A stretch of DNA of 64,000 bases from Roseitalea sp. MMSF_3546 (GCF_030732865.1 NZ_JASHKB010000002.1:186001-250000); one strand, 5' to 3'. Positions 1-9,864 are shown, numbered from the stretch's first letter. Numbers and translations: made by a program. The notes: generated by a model from the sequence alone, not told the origin.

Positions 1-2
1 GC

Positions 3-299
3 CAGCGCATCGCCCATGGCACGATGACGTTCACGATCGGCATCGGGCTGACGGCGACGCAGATCAACCCGCGCGCCTTCACCTATGGCTATGAGCGGCT
101 GCGCTTTCCAAGGCCGGTGCATGCGGGCGACACCATCCACACCGTCGTCACCGTCGGGCGCAAGGAGGACGATCCCAAGCGGCCCGGCCATGGCCGGGTG
201 GTCGAGATCTGCGAAACCAAGAAGCAGGACGGCTCGACGGTGATGTATTGCGAGCACATTCTGATGGTCGAAAGAAGGGAGACCGCACATGCCGATTGA
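3..299 (+). CDS. MaoC-like hotdog dehydratase, 3' part only
   Basis: The frame is open from the window edge and only about 98 C-terminal residues are present. The visible part has the hotdog-fold features of MaoC-type hydratases: an AHGTM segment followed by a helix, then FPRPVHAGDTI, the strand pair typical of the second half of the fold. Family members hydrate or dehydrate enoyl-CoA-type thioesters; the substrate cannot be read here. Its stop codon lies inside the start of the next gene (ATG at 289), an 11-base overlap, so the two are probably co-transcribed. The pairing with a Gfo/Idh oxidoreductase and an IclR regulator suggests a catabolic cluster continuing to the left. Confidence 0.8.
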   Translation, partial: QRIAHGTMTFTIGIGLTATQINPRAFTYGYERLRFPRPVHAGDTIHTVVTVGRKEDDPKRPGHGRVVEICETKKQDGSTVMYCEHILMVERRETAHAD

Positions 300-1353
300 A
301 CTGAGGCAGAGCTGGCCCGCGCCGTCGGCGCCAAAGCCCATCGTGCTGATCGGGGCGGGCGGCATCGTGCGTGACGCGCATCTGCCGGCCTATGCCAAGG
401 CCGGGCTGACGGTGTCGGGCGTGGTCGATCCCAACATGGACAATGCGCGCGCGGTCGCCGCCGACTTCGGCATCGCCAATGTCCATGACGATCTTGCCGC
501 CGCGGTCGCCGCCAATGGCACCGATGCGGTCTACGATCTGGCGACGCCGCCCGACGTGATCACCGACATCCTGCCGCATCTGCCCGATGGCGCGGCGGCG
601 CTGATCCAGAAGCCGATGGGCGCCGACCAGGATCAGGCGCGGCGGATCCGCGCGATCTGCCGGGACAAGAAGCTCAAGGCTGCCATCAATTTCCAGCTTC
701 GCTTTTCGCCGATGATGATGGCGGTCGCCGATGCGCTTCGGCGCGGGCTCGTGGGCGAGTTGCTGGAGATCGAGGTGCATCTGAACATCTTCACGCCCTG
801 GCATCTGTTCCCGTTCCTGGCGCCGATGCCGCGGGTGGAGATCGCGGTGCATTCGATCCACTATCTCGATCTGATCCGCGCGCTGGCCGGCAACCCCAAG
901 GGCGTGTTCGTGCGCTCGATGCGCGATCCGCGCGCCGCCGAACTGGCGCAGACGCGCACCTCGGCGGTGCTCGACTATGGCGACGATCTGCGCTGCCTGA
1001 TGACGATCAACCACAATCATCAGTGCGGCCGCAAATTCCAGTCCGCCTGGTTCCGCTTCGAGGGCACCAGGGGCGCGCTCATGGTCAAGCTCGGCGTTCT
1101 TTACGACTATCCCAATGGCGAGCCCGACGAACTGTGGCTGTGTGCCGATGGCGGCGAGTGGGAGCGGATCGAGCTGGAAGGCGCCTGGTTCGTCGATGCC
1201 TTCATGGGCACGATGCGCAACGTCCAGCGCTTCGATGCGGGCGAGGACGAGGCGCTGTACACCGATATCGAGGACGCCTATCAGACCATGGCGCTGGTCG
1301 AGGCGTGCTTTGCCTCGATGCAGAAACCGGCCGAACCGCTCAGGCTCGACTGA
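289..1353 (+). CDS. Gfo/Idh/MocA-family NAD(P)-dependent oxidoreductase
   Basis: A 354-residue protein with an N-terminal Rossmann fold (GAGGIVRDAHLPAY, about residues 22-35) and the family's substrate-side alpha/beta domain. The usual EKP motif appears as QKP, with the lysine at residue 108. A conserved HSIHYLDLI segment carries His191, near the position of the usual catalytic histidine. Family members oxidise or reduce sugars, inositols and related polyols; the substrate is not identifiable. The ATG lies within the end of the MaoC-like gene. Its 3' end overlaps the convergent IclR gene by 14 bases, so transcripts from the two strands collide here. Confidence 0.85.
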   Translation: MPIELRQSWPAPSAPKPIVLIGAGGIVRDAHLPAYAKAGLTVSGVVDPNMDNARAVAADFGIANVHDDLAAAVAANGTDAVYDLATPPDVITDILPHLPDGAAALIQKPMGADQDQARRIRAICRDKKLKAAINFQLRFSPMMMAVADALRRGLVGELLEIEVHLNIFTPWHLFPFLAPMPRVEIAVHSIHYLDLIRALAGNPKGVFVRSMRDPRAAELAQTRTSAVLDYGDDLRCLMTINHNHQCGRKFQSAWFRFEGTRGALMVKLGVLYDYPNGEPDELWLCADGGEWERIELEGAWFVDAFMGTMRNVQRFDAGEDEALYTDIEDAYQTMALVEACFASMQKPAEPLRLD

Positions 1354-2143
1354 CGGCTGCCGGCCGGTCGCCCTGGGGCGTCGACACGCCGCCGCCAATG
1401 CTGCGCGAGAGCTGCTCGGCGGTGGCGAACAGCGCCGTGCAGCATTCGTCGAAGCTGACCGTGTCGTGATAGCGCTCCAGATGCGGGATCGTCAGCGCGG
1501 CGATCGCCTGGCCGGTATGGTCGATGATCGGCGCGGAGATGTTGATGATGCCGCGCAGCACGAAGCTCTCGGTGATCTCGTGGCCGCGCTTGCGGATCTT
1601 GGCCAGTTCCTCGCGCAGCACCGGCTCGGTCTTGCCTTCGGGCAGGGGGACCTGGCTGAACACCTCGGCCAGGTCTTCCTGCGGCATGAACGCCAGCATC
1701 ACGCGGCCCGACGAGGCGCGCCACAGATCGATGCGCGCGCCAAGGCGCACGCTGAGGATGTTGTTGCCGGGCGCATCGACCTGGCCGACGACCAGCACCG
1801 CGTCATTGCTGATGACGGCCAGGTGAATGGTCTGGTTGACCTGCCGCGACAGCCGGCGCATCTGCGGGCCGGCAAGCGCGGTCAGGCGCTTGATCAGCGG
1901 GGTGCGGTGGGCGACCTCGAACAGAAGCGTGGTCAGCACGTAGCGGTCCGTATCGGGATCCTGGGCGACATAGCCGCGCTCGGTGAGGACCACCAGCATC
2001 CGGAAGATCTCGCTGACCGAACGGCCGAGCGAGCGCGAAATCTCCGACAGGCCCAGGCCCTGCTCCTCGGTCGACAGCAATTCGAGGATATCGAGCCCCT
2101 TTTCGAGGGCGGGCGCGGCGTATTTCTTCTGCGACTGCGGCAC
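1340..2143 (-). CDS. IclR-family transcriptional regulator
   Basis: The protein has an N-terminal winged helix-turn-helix (LSEISRSLGRSVSEIFRML) and a C-terminal IclR effector-binding domain of about 170 residues. The GTG at 2143 is preferred as start because a GGA lies about 12 bases upstream and the homologous part begins with PALEKGLDILELL. An ATG at 2206 in the same frame would add 21 residues that look unlike the family. IclR proteins commonly control neighbouring catabolic genes, so the convergent Gfo/Idh and MaoC-like genes are plausible targets (inference). It lies about 95 bases downstream of pth on the same strand. Confidence 0.85.
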   Translation of the reverse strand: MPQSQKKYAAPALEKGLDILELLSTEEQGLGLSEISRSLGRSVSEIFRMLVVLTERGYVAQDPDTDRYVLTTLLFEVAHRTPLIKRLTALAGPQMRRLSRQVNQTIHLAVISNDAVLVVGQVDAPGNNILSVRLGARIDLWRASSGRVMLAFMPQEDLAEVFSQVPLPEGKTEPVLREELAKIRKRGHEITESFVLRGIINISAPIIDHTGQAIAALTIPHLERYHDTVSFDECCTALFATAEQLSRSIGGGVSTPQGDRPAAVSRA

Positions 2144-2239
2144 GTGGCGATTTTTCCGGATGCAGCGGTCGCACGGCGAATGCCATGCGAAGCCGGGTTT
2201 ATACAACGCCGCGCCGGCTCTGCCAAACCTGCGCGCGGG

Positions 2240-2953
2240 TTATCGCTTGCCGAACAGGCGCTTGAGCATGTCCGCCATCGGCCCGGTGGGCGCGGGCCCG
2301 GGCTCTGGCCGCCGGGCCTGGCGCACATGGCTCTGGCCCCTGGGGGCCGGTTTCGTCGGCTTGCTGGCTTGCGCGCCGGCCTTGTCGCCGACGGCAAGGG
2401 CGATCCGGTTCATGAAGGTCGATTCGTCGCCTTCGACCAGAAGCCGGGCATGATCGGCGATCGCCTCGAGCAGCGGGTCGAGCCATTGCGCGTCCGCCTT
2501 GGCGAAGTCGCCGAGCACATGGGCCTGAACGCGCGCCTTGTCGCCCGGATGGCCGATGCCAAGGCGCACGCGGCGATAATCCTTGCCGCAATGGGCGTCG
2601 AGCGACTTGATGCCGTTGTGCCCGCCCGCGCCGCCGCCGCGCTTGACGCGCACCTTGCCGGGCGCAAGGTCGAGTTCGTCGTAAAGGACGGTCAGATCCT
2701 GGGGGCCGAGCTTGTAAAAGCGCATCGCCTCGCCCACGGCCTGGCCGGAGCGGTTCATGAAGGTCTGCGGCTTGACGAGCACGACCTTGTCGCCGCCCAG
2801 GCGCCCCTCGGCAATCTGGGCGTTCCACTTGGCCTGCCAGGGACCGAAGCTGGAATGGCGGCGGGCGATCGCATCCGCCGCCATGAAGCCGATATTGTGG
2901 CGATTGCCGGCATAGCGGGCGCCGGGATTGCCGAGACCTGCGATGATATGCAT
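2240..2953 (-). CDS. pth: peptidyl-tRNA hydrolase
   Basis: Pth cleaves the ester bond of peptidyl-tRNA released from stalled ribosomes. Family motifs are present in order: IIAGLGNPG at the N-terminus, RHNIGF with the catalytic histidine, DELDL with the catalytic aspartate, and GGGAGGHNG. The ATG at 2953 is chosen because AAGGTG lies seven bases upstream; a GTG three codons earlier is also possible. The enzyme is 237 residues, longer than the usual 190-205, because of a basic Pro/Arg-rich tail (about the last 45 residues) that ends MLKRLFGKR. It follows rplY by about 30 bases, the classic rplY-pth operon. Confidence 0.95.
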   Translation of the reverse strand: MHIIAGLGNPGARYAGNRHNIGFMAADAIARRHSSFGPWQAKWNAQIAEGRLGGDKVVLVKPQTFMNRSGQAVGEAMRFYKLGPQDLTVLYDELDLAPGKVRVKRGGGAGGHNGIKSLDAHCGKDYRRVRLGIGHPGDKARVQAHVLGDFAKADAQWLDPLLEAIADHARLLVEGDESTFMNRIALAVGDKAGAQASKPTKPAPRGQSHVRQARRPEPGPAPTGPMADMLKRLFGKR

Positions 2954-2986
2954 GCCGGCCACCTTCGCCCGTGATGCACGTGGCGC

Positions 2987-3661
2987 CTATTCGGCGTCGC
3001 TGTCGCCTTCGCCCTCGCCCTCGGCCTTCTGCTCGGTGGCTTCGACCTCATCGGGCGCGACCTCGGCCTCGTCCTCCTCGGCCTCGCCGGCGCCGCCGCC
3101 GGGCGCGGCGATGGTGGCGATGGTGAAGTCACGATCGGTGATCGTCGGGTGGACGTTTTCGGGCAGGGTGACCGAAGAGATCTTCAGCGTGTCTCCGACC
3201 TGCGCCTCGGCCAGATCGATGGTGAAGTATTCGGGGATCGCGTCGGCCGGGCAGTTCACCTCGACCTCGTGGCGCACGATGTTCAGTACGCCGCCCTGCC
3301 TGATGCCCGGGCAGGTTTCCTCATTGTCGAAATGCACCGGAATGTTCACGGTGACGACGGTCCTGGCGGAGATGCGCAGGAAATCGACGTGCAGCACGAA
3401 GTCCTTGACCGGCTCGAGCTGATAGTCCTTGGCGAGCACCTTGTGCTTCTTGCCGTCGATGGCGATCTCGCCGACCGTGGTCAGAAAGCCGCCCGACTCG
3501 ATGCGCATCCACACATCCTTGCGCTCCAGCGTCACCGACATGGGGGGCTTGTTGTCGCCGTAGATGACGGCGGGAATTCTGCCTTGGCGCCGAATGGCCC
3601 GGGCGGACCCCTTACCGACCCGGTCGCGCGCCTCGGCCGTGAGCACGTAGCCTTCGCTCAT
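2987..3661 (-). CDS. rplY: 50S ribosomal protein L25/general stress protein Ctc
   Basis: A 224-residue long-form L25: an N-terminal 5S rRNA-binding domain (about 1-95, [19 protein letters not shown] at the start), a TL5/CTC beta domain, and a very acidic Glu/Asp-rich tail of about 35 residues. The start is the ATG at 3661, preceded by AAAGGA at good spacing. The frame is open further upstream to 3961, but that part is low-complexity translation with no homology-like pattern. It is the first gene of the rplY-pth unit. Long L25 with an acidic tail is usual in alphaproteobacteria. Confidence 0.95.
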   Translation of the reverse strand: MSEGYVLTAEARDRVGKGSARAIRRQGRIPAVIYGDNKPPMSVTLERKDVWMRIESGGFLTTVGEIAIDGKKHKVLAKDYQLEPVKDFVLHVDFLRISARTVVTVNIPVHFDNEETCPGIRQGGVLNIVRHEVEVNCPADAIPEYFTIDLAEAQVGDTLKISSVTLPENVHPTITDRDFTIATIAAPGGGAGEAEEDEAEVAPDEVEATEQKAEGEGEGDSDAE

Positions 3662-3900
3662 GGCTTTTTCCTTTCGAGGGCAAATCGGAGAAGTGGTGCT
3701 TTGGTCCAGGACCTTGCACCGGCCGCGTGGCGGCCCGCCGCGCTGCCTCCAAGGGTGTCCGCGCGGGTGGCGGTGCCATAAAGGAAAACGCGCGCGGGCG
3801 CAAGCGCCGCCCGCTGCCGCGATCGCTCGCCGGGCGGACGCCCGGTCTGTGAAAGGCGACATCGCCCTGTCATAAAGGGCAGGCAAAGGCCGCTCATTCC

Positions 3901-5244
3901 ATGGCAGACAGCGCTTCTCTTTCCAGCAATCGCGCCGACGTGCCGCAGGGCGAGGCGACACGGGCCTTCGCCCGCATCGGTCTGCTGTCGTTCGGCGGGC
4001 CGGCCGCGCAGATCGCCGTCATGCATCGCGTCCTGGTCGAGGAGAAGGGCTGGCTGAGCGAAAGGCAGTTCCTGCATGCGCTCAACTTCTGCATGCTTCT
4101 GCCCGGTCCGGAGGCCATGCAACTGGCCACCTATGCCGGCTGGCTGTTCCATGGCGTGCGCGGCGGGCTGATCGCCGGCGCGCTGTTCATCGCGCCGGGT
4201 CTGATCATGATGCTGGCGCTGTCGGCCGTCTATGTGGTGGCCGGCGACATGCCGGTGGTGGCCGGGCTGCTCTACGGGCTCAAGGCGGCGGTGCTGGCGG
4301 TGGTCGTCCAGGCGCTGATCAGGGTGTCGGGGCGGGCGCTGGGTTCGGCCGCGATGATCGGTATCGCCATTGCCGCCTTCGTCGGCATCGCGCTGTTGCG
4401 CCTGCCGTTCCCGCTGATCATCGCGCTCGCCGCGCTTGCGGGCGCCGCATTGCATGTGATCGTGCCGGCCTGGCTGCCTGCGACAGGCGAAGGCGGCGAG
4501 GATGCGATAGACGCCGATACGGTGCGCCGCCAGGACCACGGCGCGGTGATGCGCACGGCGCTTGTCTGGCTGGCAATCTGGCTGGTGCCGCTGGCGGCGC
4601 TGGTGCTGCTGCTCGGGCGCGGCAACGTCTTCGCCGATGCGGCGCTGTTCTTTTCGCAGACGGCGGTGGTCACCTTCGGCGGTGCCTATGCGGTGCTTGC
4701 CTATGTCGGCCAGCAGGCGGTCGAGCTCTATGGCTGGCTTTCCCCCGACGCGATGCTCAAGGGTCTGGGGCTGGCCGAGACCACGCTCGGCCCGCTGGTT
4801 CTGGTGCTGGTGTTCGTGGGTTTTGTCGGCGGGGCGAACCTGTCGGGCATGGAGCCGCTGGCCGGCGGCCTCATCGGCGGGCTGATCGCCGCCTTCTTCA
4901 CCTTCGTGCCGTGCTATCTGTGGATCTTTGCGGGTGCCCCGTACGTGGAAGCGCTGCGCCATGTGCGCTGGCTGGCCGCTTCGCTCGCCGCGATCACGGC
5001 AGCGGTGGTCGGCGTCATCGCCAACCTTGCGGCATGGTTCGGGCTCAACGTGCTGTTCGGCGCGTTCGACTATGCGCGCGTCGGGCCGTTCTTTGCGCCG
5101 CAGCCGCAATGGGCCGATCTCGACTGGGCGGCCGCGGCGATCGGGTTGGCGGCGGCCGTGGCGCTGATCCGCTTCCGGCTGGGGCTGTTTGCGGTGCTCG
5201 GCGCGGCGGCGCTGGCGGGGTTGGTCGTCACGCTGGTTGCGTGA
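3901..5244 (+). CDS. chrA: chromate transporter, ChrA (long-chain CHR) family
   Basis: A 447-residue inner-membrane protein with the two homologous halves of long-chain CHR transporters. The first half has [13 protein letters not shown] and [20 protein letters not shown] (about residues 21-80). The second repeats the pattern with [14 protein letters not shown] and [13 protein letters not shown] (about 255-310). About ten hydrophobic segments are apparent. Characterised members export chromate driven by the membrane potential and use sulfate-like anion chemistry. No chrB regulator is adjacent, so the true substrate may not be chromate. The gene converges on the interrupted pseudoazurin gene 26 bases away. 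Confidence 0.9.
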   Translation: MADSASLSSNRADVPQGEATRAFARIGLLSFGGPAAQIAVMHRVLVEEKGWLSERQFLHALNFCMLLPGPEAMQLATYAGWLFHGVRGGLIAGALFIAPGLIMMLALSAVYVVAGDMPVVAGLLYGLKAAVLAVVVQALIRVSGRALGSAAMIGIAIAAFVGIALLRLPFPLIIALAALAGAALHVIVPAWLPATGEGGEDAIDADTVRRQDHGAVMRTALVWLAIWLVPLAALVLLLGRGNVFADAALFFSQTAVVTFGGAYAVLAYVGQQAVELYGWLSPDAMLKGLGLAETTLGPLVLVLVFVGFVGGANLSGMEPLAGGLIGGLIAAFFTFVPCYLWIFAGAPYVEALRHVRWLAASLAAITAAVVGVIANLAAWFGLNVLFGAFDYARVGPFFAPQPQWADLDWAAAAIGLAAAVALIRFRLGLFAVLGAAALAGLVVTLVA

Positions 5245-5270
5245 CGACCGTGGCGGGGCGATGACCGCCC

Positions 5271-5786
5271 TCAGCTTTCCTGCGAAAGCAGCCCTTCTTC
5301 CTCGGCGGCCGCCCACAGTTCCTCGAAACGTTCGGCGGCCCGGCCGCGATGGCGCGCCGAGCGGGCCTGTTCGAGGTTGTCGAGCATGCCCTCGCCGCGC
5401 ACGAAGATCAGACCGACCATGCCCAGCGCGTAGTGCGGCAGGCATTGGTAGCCATAAATGCCGGGCGTCGAAAGCGTCACCTCGATCTCCTCGTTGATCG
5501 CGCCGCGCCAGGATTCACCGCCTTCGGGAACCATCTCTTCGATCGACTGCGAGTTGTGGCTGGGGTCGACCGGAACGAAGCGAACCGTGTCGCCGGGTTC
5601 GACGACGAGCAAGGGCGGCTCGAATACGTTGCGGCGTCGCGGGTTTTCGGGGTCGCGGGTGAGCATCGCCACCTAGTGGAGCGTCTCGCCGTTTTCCGTC
5701 TCGCCATTTTGTGCAAGGCCGGGGCGCGTTGCCGCCAGTGCCGCCATGGTGGCCAGAACGGTGCGGCGTTCGAGCAGTATCGGCAT
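5271..5786 (-). pseudogene. pseudoazurin interrupted by an in-frame TAG
   Basis: The frame starts at ATG 5786 behind a strong AAAGGAGA and encodes a signal peptide (MPILLERRTVLATMAALAATR...). It then meets TAG at 5675-5673 and continues at once as a complete cupredoxin domain. Copper ligands are all present: His in SHNSQS, Cys in YQCLPHY, the following His, and the Met of ALGM. Alignment with the intact paralogue at 50075-50572 puts TAG where that gene has GAG (context TLH-stop-VAML against THEVQML), a one-base change. As written, the mature domain could only be made by read-through or from the internal GTG 5672, without a signal peptide. Pseudoazurin is a periplasmic blue-copper electron carrier, often to nitrite or nitrous oxide reductase. 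A sequencing error is possible. Confidence 0.8.
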
Positions 5787-5991
5787 CGTGTTCTCCTTTC
5801 ATCAGCCGGACTGACGCGGAATCTAGGCGCGGAGCCGTGTCTTTGTGTCGGACAAATTGCCCGAGGCGAAACCGCGCAGGCGTCGCGCTTGCATGCCGCT
5901 GGCACGACGCGCAGCGCGCCGGCTGGTTCCCGCAGATCGTCAGAAAACCGCGCAACGGCGCGCCACGCCGCACCGCAACGGTGCGTAAGGG

Positions 5992-6930
5992 TCAGTCGAA
6001 CAGGCTGGAGACGGACTGCTCGTGCGCGGTGCGCGCGATCGCCTCGCCGATCAGATCGGTGATCGGCAGCACGCGGATCTTGCGCGCGGCCACCACTTCC
6101 GGCGTGGGCTGGATGGAGTCGGTGATGACCAGTTCGGTGAGCGCGGAGGCCTCGATGCGCGCCACCGCGCCGCCCGACAGGACACCGTGGGTGATGTAGG
6201 CGGTCACGCTCCTTGCGCCCTTTTCGCGGATCGCGTCGGCGGCGTTGCACAATGTGCCGCCCGAATCGACGATGTCGTCGACCAGAAAGCAGTTCATGTC
6301 CCTGACCTCGCCGATCACGTTCATCACCTCGGATTCGCCGGGGCGCTCGCGGCGCTTGTCGACGACGGCGAGCAGCGAATCGTCGAGCCGCTTGGCCAGC
6401 GCGCGGGCGCGGACCACGCCGCCGACATCGGGCGAGACGATGGTCAGGGAGTTGAGGTCCTTGTACTTGGCGCGAATGTCGCGACCCATCACCGGCACGG
6501 CATACAGATTGTCCGTGGGAATGTCGAAGAAGCCCTGGATCTGGCCGGCATGCAGGTCGAGCGTGAGCACGCGGTTGGCGCCGGCCTCGGTGATCAGATT
6601 GGCGACCAGCTTGGCCGAGATCGGCGTGCGACCCTGGGCGCGCCGGTCCTGCCGGGCATAGCCGAAATAGGGCAGGACGGCCGTGATGCGACGCGCCGAG
6701 GACCGGCGGAAGGCGTCGATCATGATCAGCATTTCCATCAGGTGATCGTTGGCCGGCCGCGAGGTCGACTGCAGCACGAACACATCCTCGCCGCGCACGT
6801 TCTCCTGGAGCTCGACGAAGATCTCGTCATCGGCAAAACGCCGGACATTGGCGCGGCCGACGCTCAGACCGAGATACTTGGCCACGGATTCGGCAAGCTG
6901 CCGGTTGGAGTTTCCAGCAAAAAGCTTCAT
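5992..6930 (-). CDS. prs: ribose-phosphate pyrophosphokinase
   Basis: This enzyme makes phosphoribosyl pyrophosphate from ribose 5-phosphate and ATP for nucleotide, histidine, tryptophan and NAD synthesis. At 312 residues it has the normal class I length. It shows the N-terminal [20 protein letters not shown], the flexible-loop and ATP-site segment [17 protein letters not shown], the ribose-phosphate segment [10 protein letters not shown], and the PRPP-binding signature [11 protein letters not shown]. It stands alone on the minus strand, with about 200 bases of non-coding sequence on each side. Confidence 0.97.
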   Translation of the reverse strand: MKLFAGNSNRQLAESVAKYLGLSVGRANVRRFADDEIFVELQENVRGEDVFVLQSTSRPANDHLMEMLIMIDAFRRSSARRITAVLPYFGYARQDRRAQGRTPISAKLVANLITEAGANRVLTLDLHAGQIQGFFDIPTDNLYAVPVMGRDIRAKYKDLNSLTIVSPDVGGVVRARALAKRLDDSLLAVVDKRRERPGESEVMNVIGEVRDMNCFLVDDIVDSGGTLCNAADAIREKGARSVTAYITHGVLSGGAVARIEASALTELVITDSIQPTPEVVAARKIRVLPITDLIGEAIARTAHEQSVSSLFD

Positions 6931-7140
6931 TGTCCGTTCCGTGTTCCGATTGCTGCCCCGTGGCGGCTTGCGGCCTGCCGGCGCGACCCGGACGGGGCCG
7001 AAGGCGTGCGGTCTGCGGCCATGACCGAAAGGGAAGATGCGATCGTGCGGCCATGGCTCATGGCCCCGCTTTTACCGGGCGCGCGACCGATTGCAAGGTG
7101 TCATCAACGTTTCACACGCGCTCTTCCACACGCCGTCAGG

Positions 7141-7791
7141 TCATGCGGATTGGCCGCGCCAGGCACGATATTCGCTGAGCACGGTGTCCGCGATCTGCTC
7201 CATGGTGGCGGCGGGCACCGAGGCCCACGGATCGCCGCTGGCGCCGGCAACGCGCGCCTGGCCCTGGATGCGGTGAACGCGCTGGCCCTGCGGGTTGAAG
7301 ACGTCCCAGACATGGATGACGGTGGTGGCGCCGTTCTCCGACAGCGCCGAGAAATAGCCGCGGATCTCGTGATTGATGCCGGCCGCGCGCGAGGGCTCGA
7401 TGCGGATATTGGCGGCCGGCCCGGCGGTGGACAGCCGTCGCGACAGGGCCGTGATCTTGTCGACCGGGGCGCCGACGATCGGCGCGAAATGCACGCGCAT
7501 GGCGCCGTCGGCGGGCAGCTGCGCGGTGGCGCCGGCCGGGTTGTCCGCCGGAGCGGTCATGGCGCCGGCCGCGCCATCGGCGTCGATCGCGACGGGCGTG
7601 CCGGCATCGGCGCCAAGGTCGAGCGTGTCCTCGACCTGGCTGTCCTGCCCGCGGCCGCCGAAGCCGGTGCATCCGCTCAAAAGCGCGGCGAGCACGAGCA
7701 GCGCCGCGACCGCAGCGCCGCGCGGACCGACATGCCGGCTCAATGGTGCGTACCTGCCCCGTTCGCTCACGAGCAATGCCTTCTGCCCCAT
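7141..7791 (-). CDS. predicted lipoprotein of unknown function
   Basis: I do not recognise the family. The 216-residue product has a basic N-terminus, a hydrophobic stretch and the lipobox LLSGC (Cys about residue 41), so it should be a lipid-anchored envelope protein. The N-terminal region is long for a lipoprotein signal; a TTG near residue 16 would give a more normal signal peptide. The mature part begins with a Gly/Asp/Ala-rich linker, and a folded region of mixed alpha/beta character follows (HFAPIVGAP, HVWDVFNPQGQRVHRIQGQ). It lies 67 bases downstream of the M24 gene on the same strand. Confidence 0.75.
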   Translation of the reverse strand: MGQKALLVSERGRYAPLSRHVGPRGAAVAALLVLAALLSGCTGFGGRGQDSQVEDTLDLGADAGTPVAIDADGAAGAMTAPADNPAGATAQLPADGAMRVHFAPIVGAPVDKITALSRRLSTAGPAANIRIEPSRAAGINHEIRGYFSALSENGATTVIHVWDVFNPQGQRVHRIQGQARVAGASGDPWASVPAATMEQIADTVLSEYRAWRGQSA

Positions 7792-7858
7792 CGGTTCCGG
7801 GTCGCGCGGGCGGGCCGGTCACGGCCATGCATGCGCGCTCCAGGCAGGCACCATTACC

Positions 7859-9010
7859 TCATGCGACCGTCAAATCAAGGCCATGGCCGCACAGCGGCTC
7901 GGGCGCGTCCGGGGTCGTCAGATAGGTGCGGCCCAGCGTCATGGCGGTTTCGGTCTCGGAGTCCATGATGATGATGTGGGCGAACAGCGTCATGCCGGCC
8001 TCGATCGGCGCGTCGTTGCCGGCATGAAACATGGGCGCGTCCATCCAGCTTGGCGCGAATCGGGCGCCAAGCGAATAGCCGCAGGCGTTCAGGCGATGGC
8101 GCGTCATGCCGGTCTCCTCGAGCGCCTGGGCATGGGCGTCGAAGACGTCCCCGAAGCTGTGGCCGGGCCGCATCACGGTCTCGACCGCCTCGAGCGCGGC
8201 GCGGGCGGCGGCGTGCATCTCCACATGCCGGTCGGCGGGCTTGCCGACGATGACGGTGCGCATGGCGGCCGCATGATAGTGCCGCCAGACGCCGGCCCAT
8301 TCGAGCGTGAGCTGGTCTTTCCTGGACAGCTTGCGCCGGCCCGACCGGTAGCGGCACAAGAGTGCGTCGGGTCCCGAGCCGATGACGAATTCATTGGCCG
8401 GATAGTCGCCGCCGGCTTCCAGCACCGCGCCCTGCATGGCCGCCAGGATCGCGCTTTCGTCGGCGCCGGCCCTGATGGTCTTCAGTCCTGCCTCCCAGGC
8501 CGCATCGCACAGTTCGGCGGCCTTGCGCACCATGTCGCGTTCGGCCGCGCTCTTGACCGCGCGCAGCCGCGGCACGACGGACGAGGCATCGTGCAGGTCG
8601 GCGAAGGTCGACAATTCGTCGTCGAGCTGCCGGCCGCGATGGGCGGTCAGCCCGTGCGTGTCGTATTCGATGCCGATGCGCGCGCCGACGAGGTCGCGAT
8701 CGGCCAGAAGGTTCTTGAGGTCCCTGGCCGGATTGGCATGGCCGCGGTCGACCCACACGACGACGGTTTCGACATTGGAGGTCCGGCGCGCCTGGCGCAG
8801 ATCGGCCGAGCGGGTCAGCAGCGTCACCGTGCCGTCGCGCTCGACGATCATGGTCTGGAAGAAGCAGAAGCCGAACGTGTCGTAGCCGGTCAGCCAGTAC
8901 ATGCTCTCCTGGGCGAACAGCAACATGGCGTCGAGCCTGTGCTCGGCCATGGCGTCGAGCAGCCGCGCCTTGCGCGCGGCCAGTTCGGCGTCGTCGAATG
9001 CAAGGGCCAT
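7859..9010 (-). CDS. M24-fold (creatinase/ectoine hydrolase-like) protein
   Basis: A 383-residue protein with the creatinase N-terminal domain (about 1-150) and a pita-bread C-terminal domain. The ATG at 9010 has GGAG eight bases upstream; the longer open frame upstream is an overlap artefact. The five metal ligands of M24 metallopeptidases appear lost: the SDxTRT position reads HYHAAAMRT, the GHGxG position reads GYSLG, and the two late glutamates are absent. That pattern fits the metal-independent branch (creatinase, ectoine hydrolase DoeA) better than prolidase. No other ectoine-degradation gene is nearby, so the substrate is open. It sits 22 bases behind pgeF. Confidence 0.8.
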   Translation of the reverse strand: MALAFDDAELAARKARLLDAMAEHRLDAMLLFAQESMYWLTGYDTFGFCFFQTMIVERDGTVTLLTRSADLRQARRTSNVETVVVWVDRGHANPARDLKNLLADRDLVGARIGIEYDTHGLTAHRGRQLDDELSTFADLHDASSVVPRLRAVKSAAERDMVRKAAELCDAAWEAGLKTIRAGADESAILAAMQGAVLEAGGDYPANEFVIGSGPDALLCRYRSGRRKLSRKDQLTLEWAGVWRHYHAAAMRTVIVGKPADRHVEMHAAARAALEAVETVMRPGHSFGDVFDAHAQALEETGMTRHRLNACGYSLGARFAPSWMDAPMFHAGNDAPIEAGMTLFAHIIIMDSETETAMTLGRTYLTTPDAPEPLCGHGLDLTVA

Positions 9011-9032
9011 GGGCACTCCGGATAACGGGTTG

Positions 9033-9818
9033 TCAGGCGAGCACGATGGCGGACATCTGCCGGCCATAATCGGATTCGCCGCGATGGGTTGCACGCCGAT
9101 AGGAGAAAAAGCGCGCCGGATCGCCATAGGTGCACTGGCCGGTCCAGCGGGCGGCGATGCCGGCGCGCTCAAGACGCATGCGGCAGTAGCCGGGCAGGTC
9201 GAAGCGGTGGTGGCCGGCGGCGTCGCCGGCGGCGAACCAGCGTGCGTTGTCCGGATCGGCCGCAACAAAGCGGTCGTGGAACTCGGGGCCGACCTCGTAG
9301 CTGGCCTGGCCGATGGTCGGGCCGATGACGGCACGGATCGCGGTGCGCGCGGCGCCGAGCCCTTCCATCGCGGCAACCGTGTTCTCGAGCACGCCCGCCA
9401 GCGCGCCCTGCCAGCCGGCATGGGCGGCGCCGATCACCCGGGCGCGGGCGTCGGCGAACAGAACCGGCGCGCAATCGGCGGTCAGAATGCCGATGGCCAG
9501 ACCCGGCGTGGCGGTCACCAGCGCATCGGCCTTCGGGCGGGCCTTGAGCGGCAGCGGCGCGTCGATGGCGACGGCATCGGCGGAATGGACCTGGTGGCAG
9601 GTCGTCGGCGGCGCGTCGGTGCCAAGGGCGAGGGCGATGCGCCGGCGGTTCTCGTGAACGGCGGCCGGATCGTCGCCGGACCCAAGGCCGGCGTTGAGCG
9701 CGTTGTAGAGCCCGCGCGAGACCCCGCCCTGGCGCGTGAAGAAGCCATGGCGCACGCCCCGGTCGGCGCCGAGCGCCGCGGTGATCGGGGCGGGGAGCGT
9801 CCCGGTGTGCTGGTTCAT
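9033..9818 (-). CDS. pgeF: purine nucleoside phosphorylase/laccase-domain protein (PgeF/YfiH family)
   Basis: A 261-residue member of the multicopper-polyphenol-oxidase-like family, now known as purine nucleoside phosphorylases; PgeF in E. coli is linked to peptidoglycan editing. Characteristic motifs: HGFFTRQGGVS near the N-terminus, CHQVHS (zinc-site Cys and His), TADCAPVLF, and HAGWQGALAGV. The ATG at 9818 (MNQHTG) is the conserved start; upstream in-frame codons overlap spacer only. It is third in the lgt-midA-pgeF-M24 minus-strand set, 46 bases behind midA. Confidence 0.92.
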   Translation of the reverse strand: MNQHTGTLPAPITAALGADRGVRHGFFTRQGGVSRGLYNALNAGLGSGDDPAAVHENRRRIALALGTDAPPTTCHQVHSADAVAIDAPLPLKARPKADALVTATPGLAIGILTADCAPVLFADARARVIGAAHAGWQGALAGVLENTVAAMEGLGAARTAIRAVIGPTIGQASYEVGPEFHDRFVAADPDNARWFAAGDAAGHHRFDLPGYCRMRLERAGIAARWTGQCTYGDPARFFSYRRATHRGESDYGRQMSAIVLA

Positions 9819-9864
9819 CGTGCCGTCCCGTTTTGCGTGACGGTGTTGGAAGGCCATCGACAAG

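Noticed and set aside
1115-2974. A 619-codon plus-strand frame across the IclR and pth genes
   Set aside because: It is antisense to two genes with clear motifs and has no family-like sequence.
3662-3961. Upstream extension of the rplY frame
   Set aside because: No L25-like sequence; the ATG at 3661 has a strong ribosome site.
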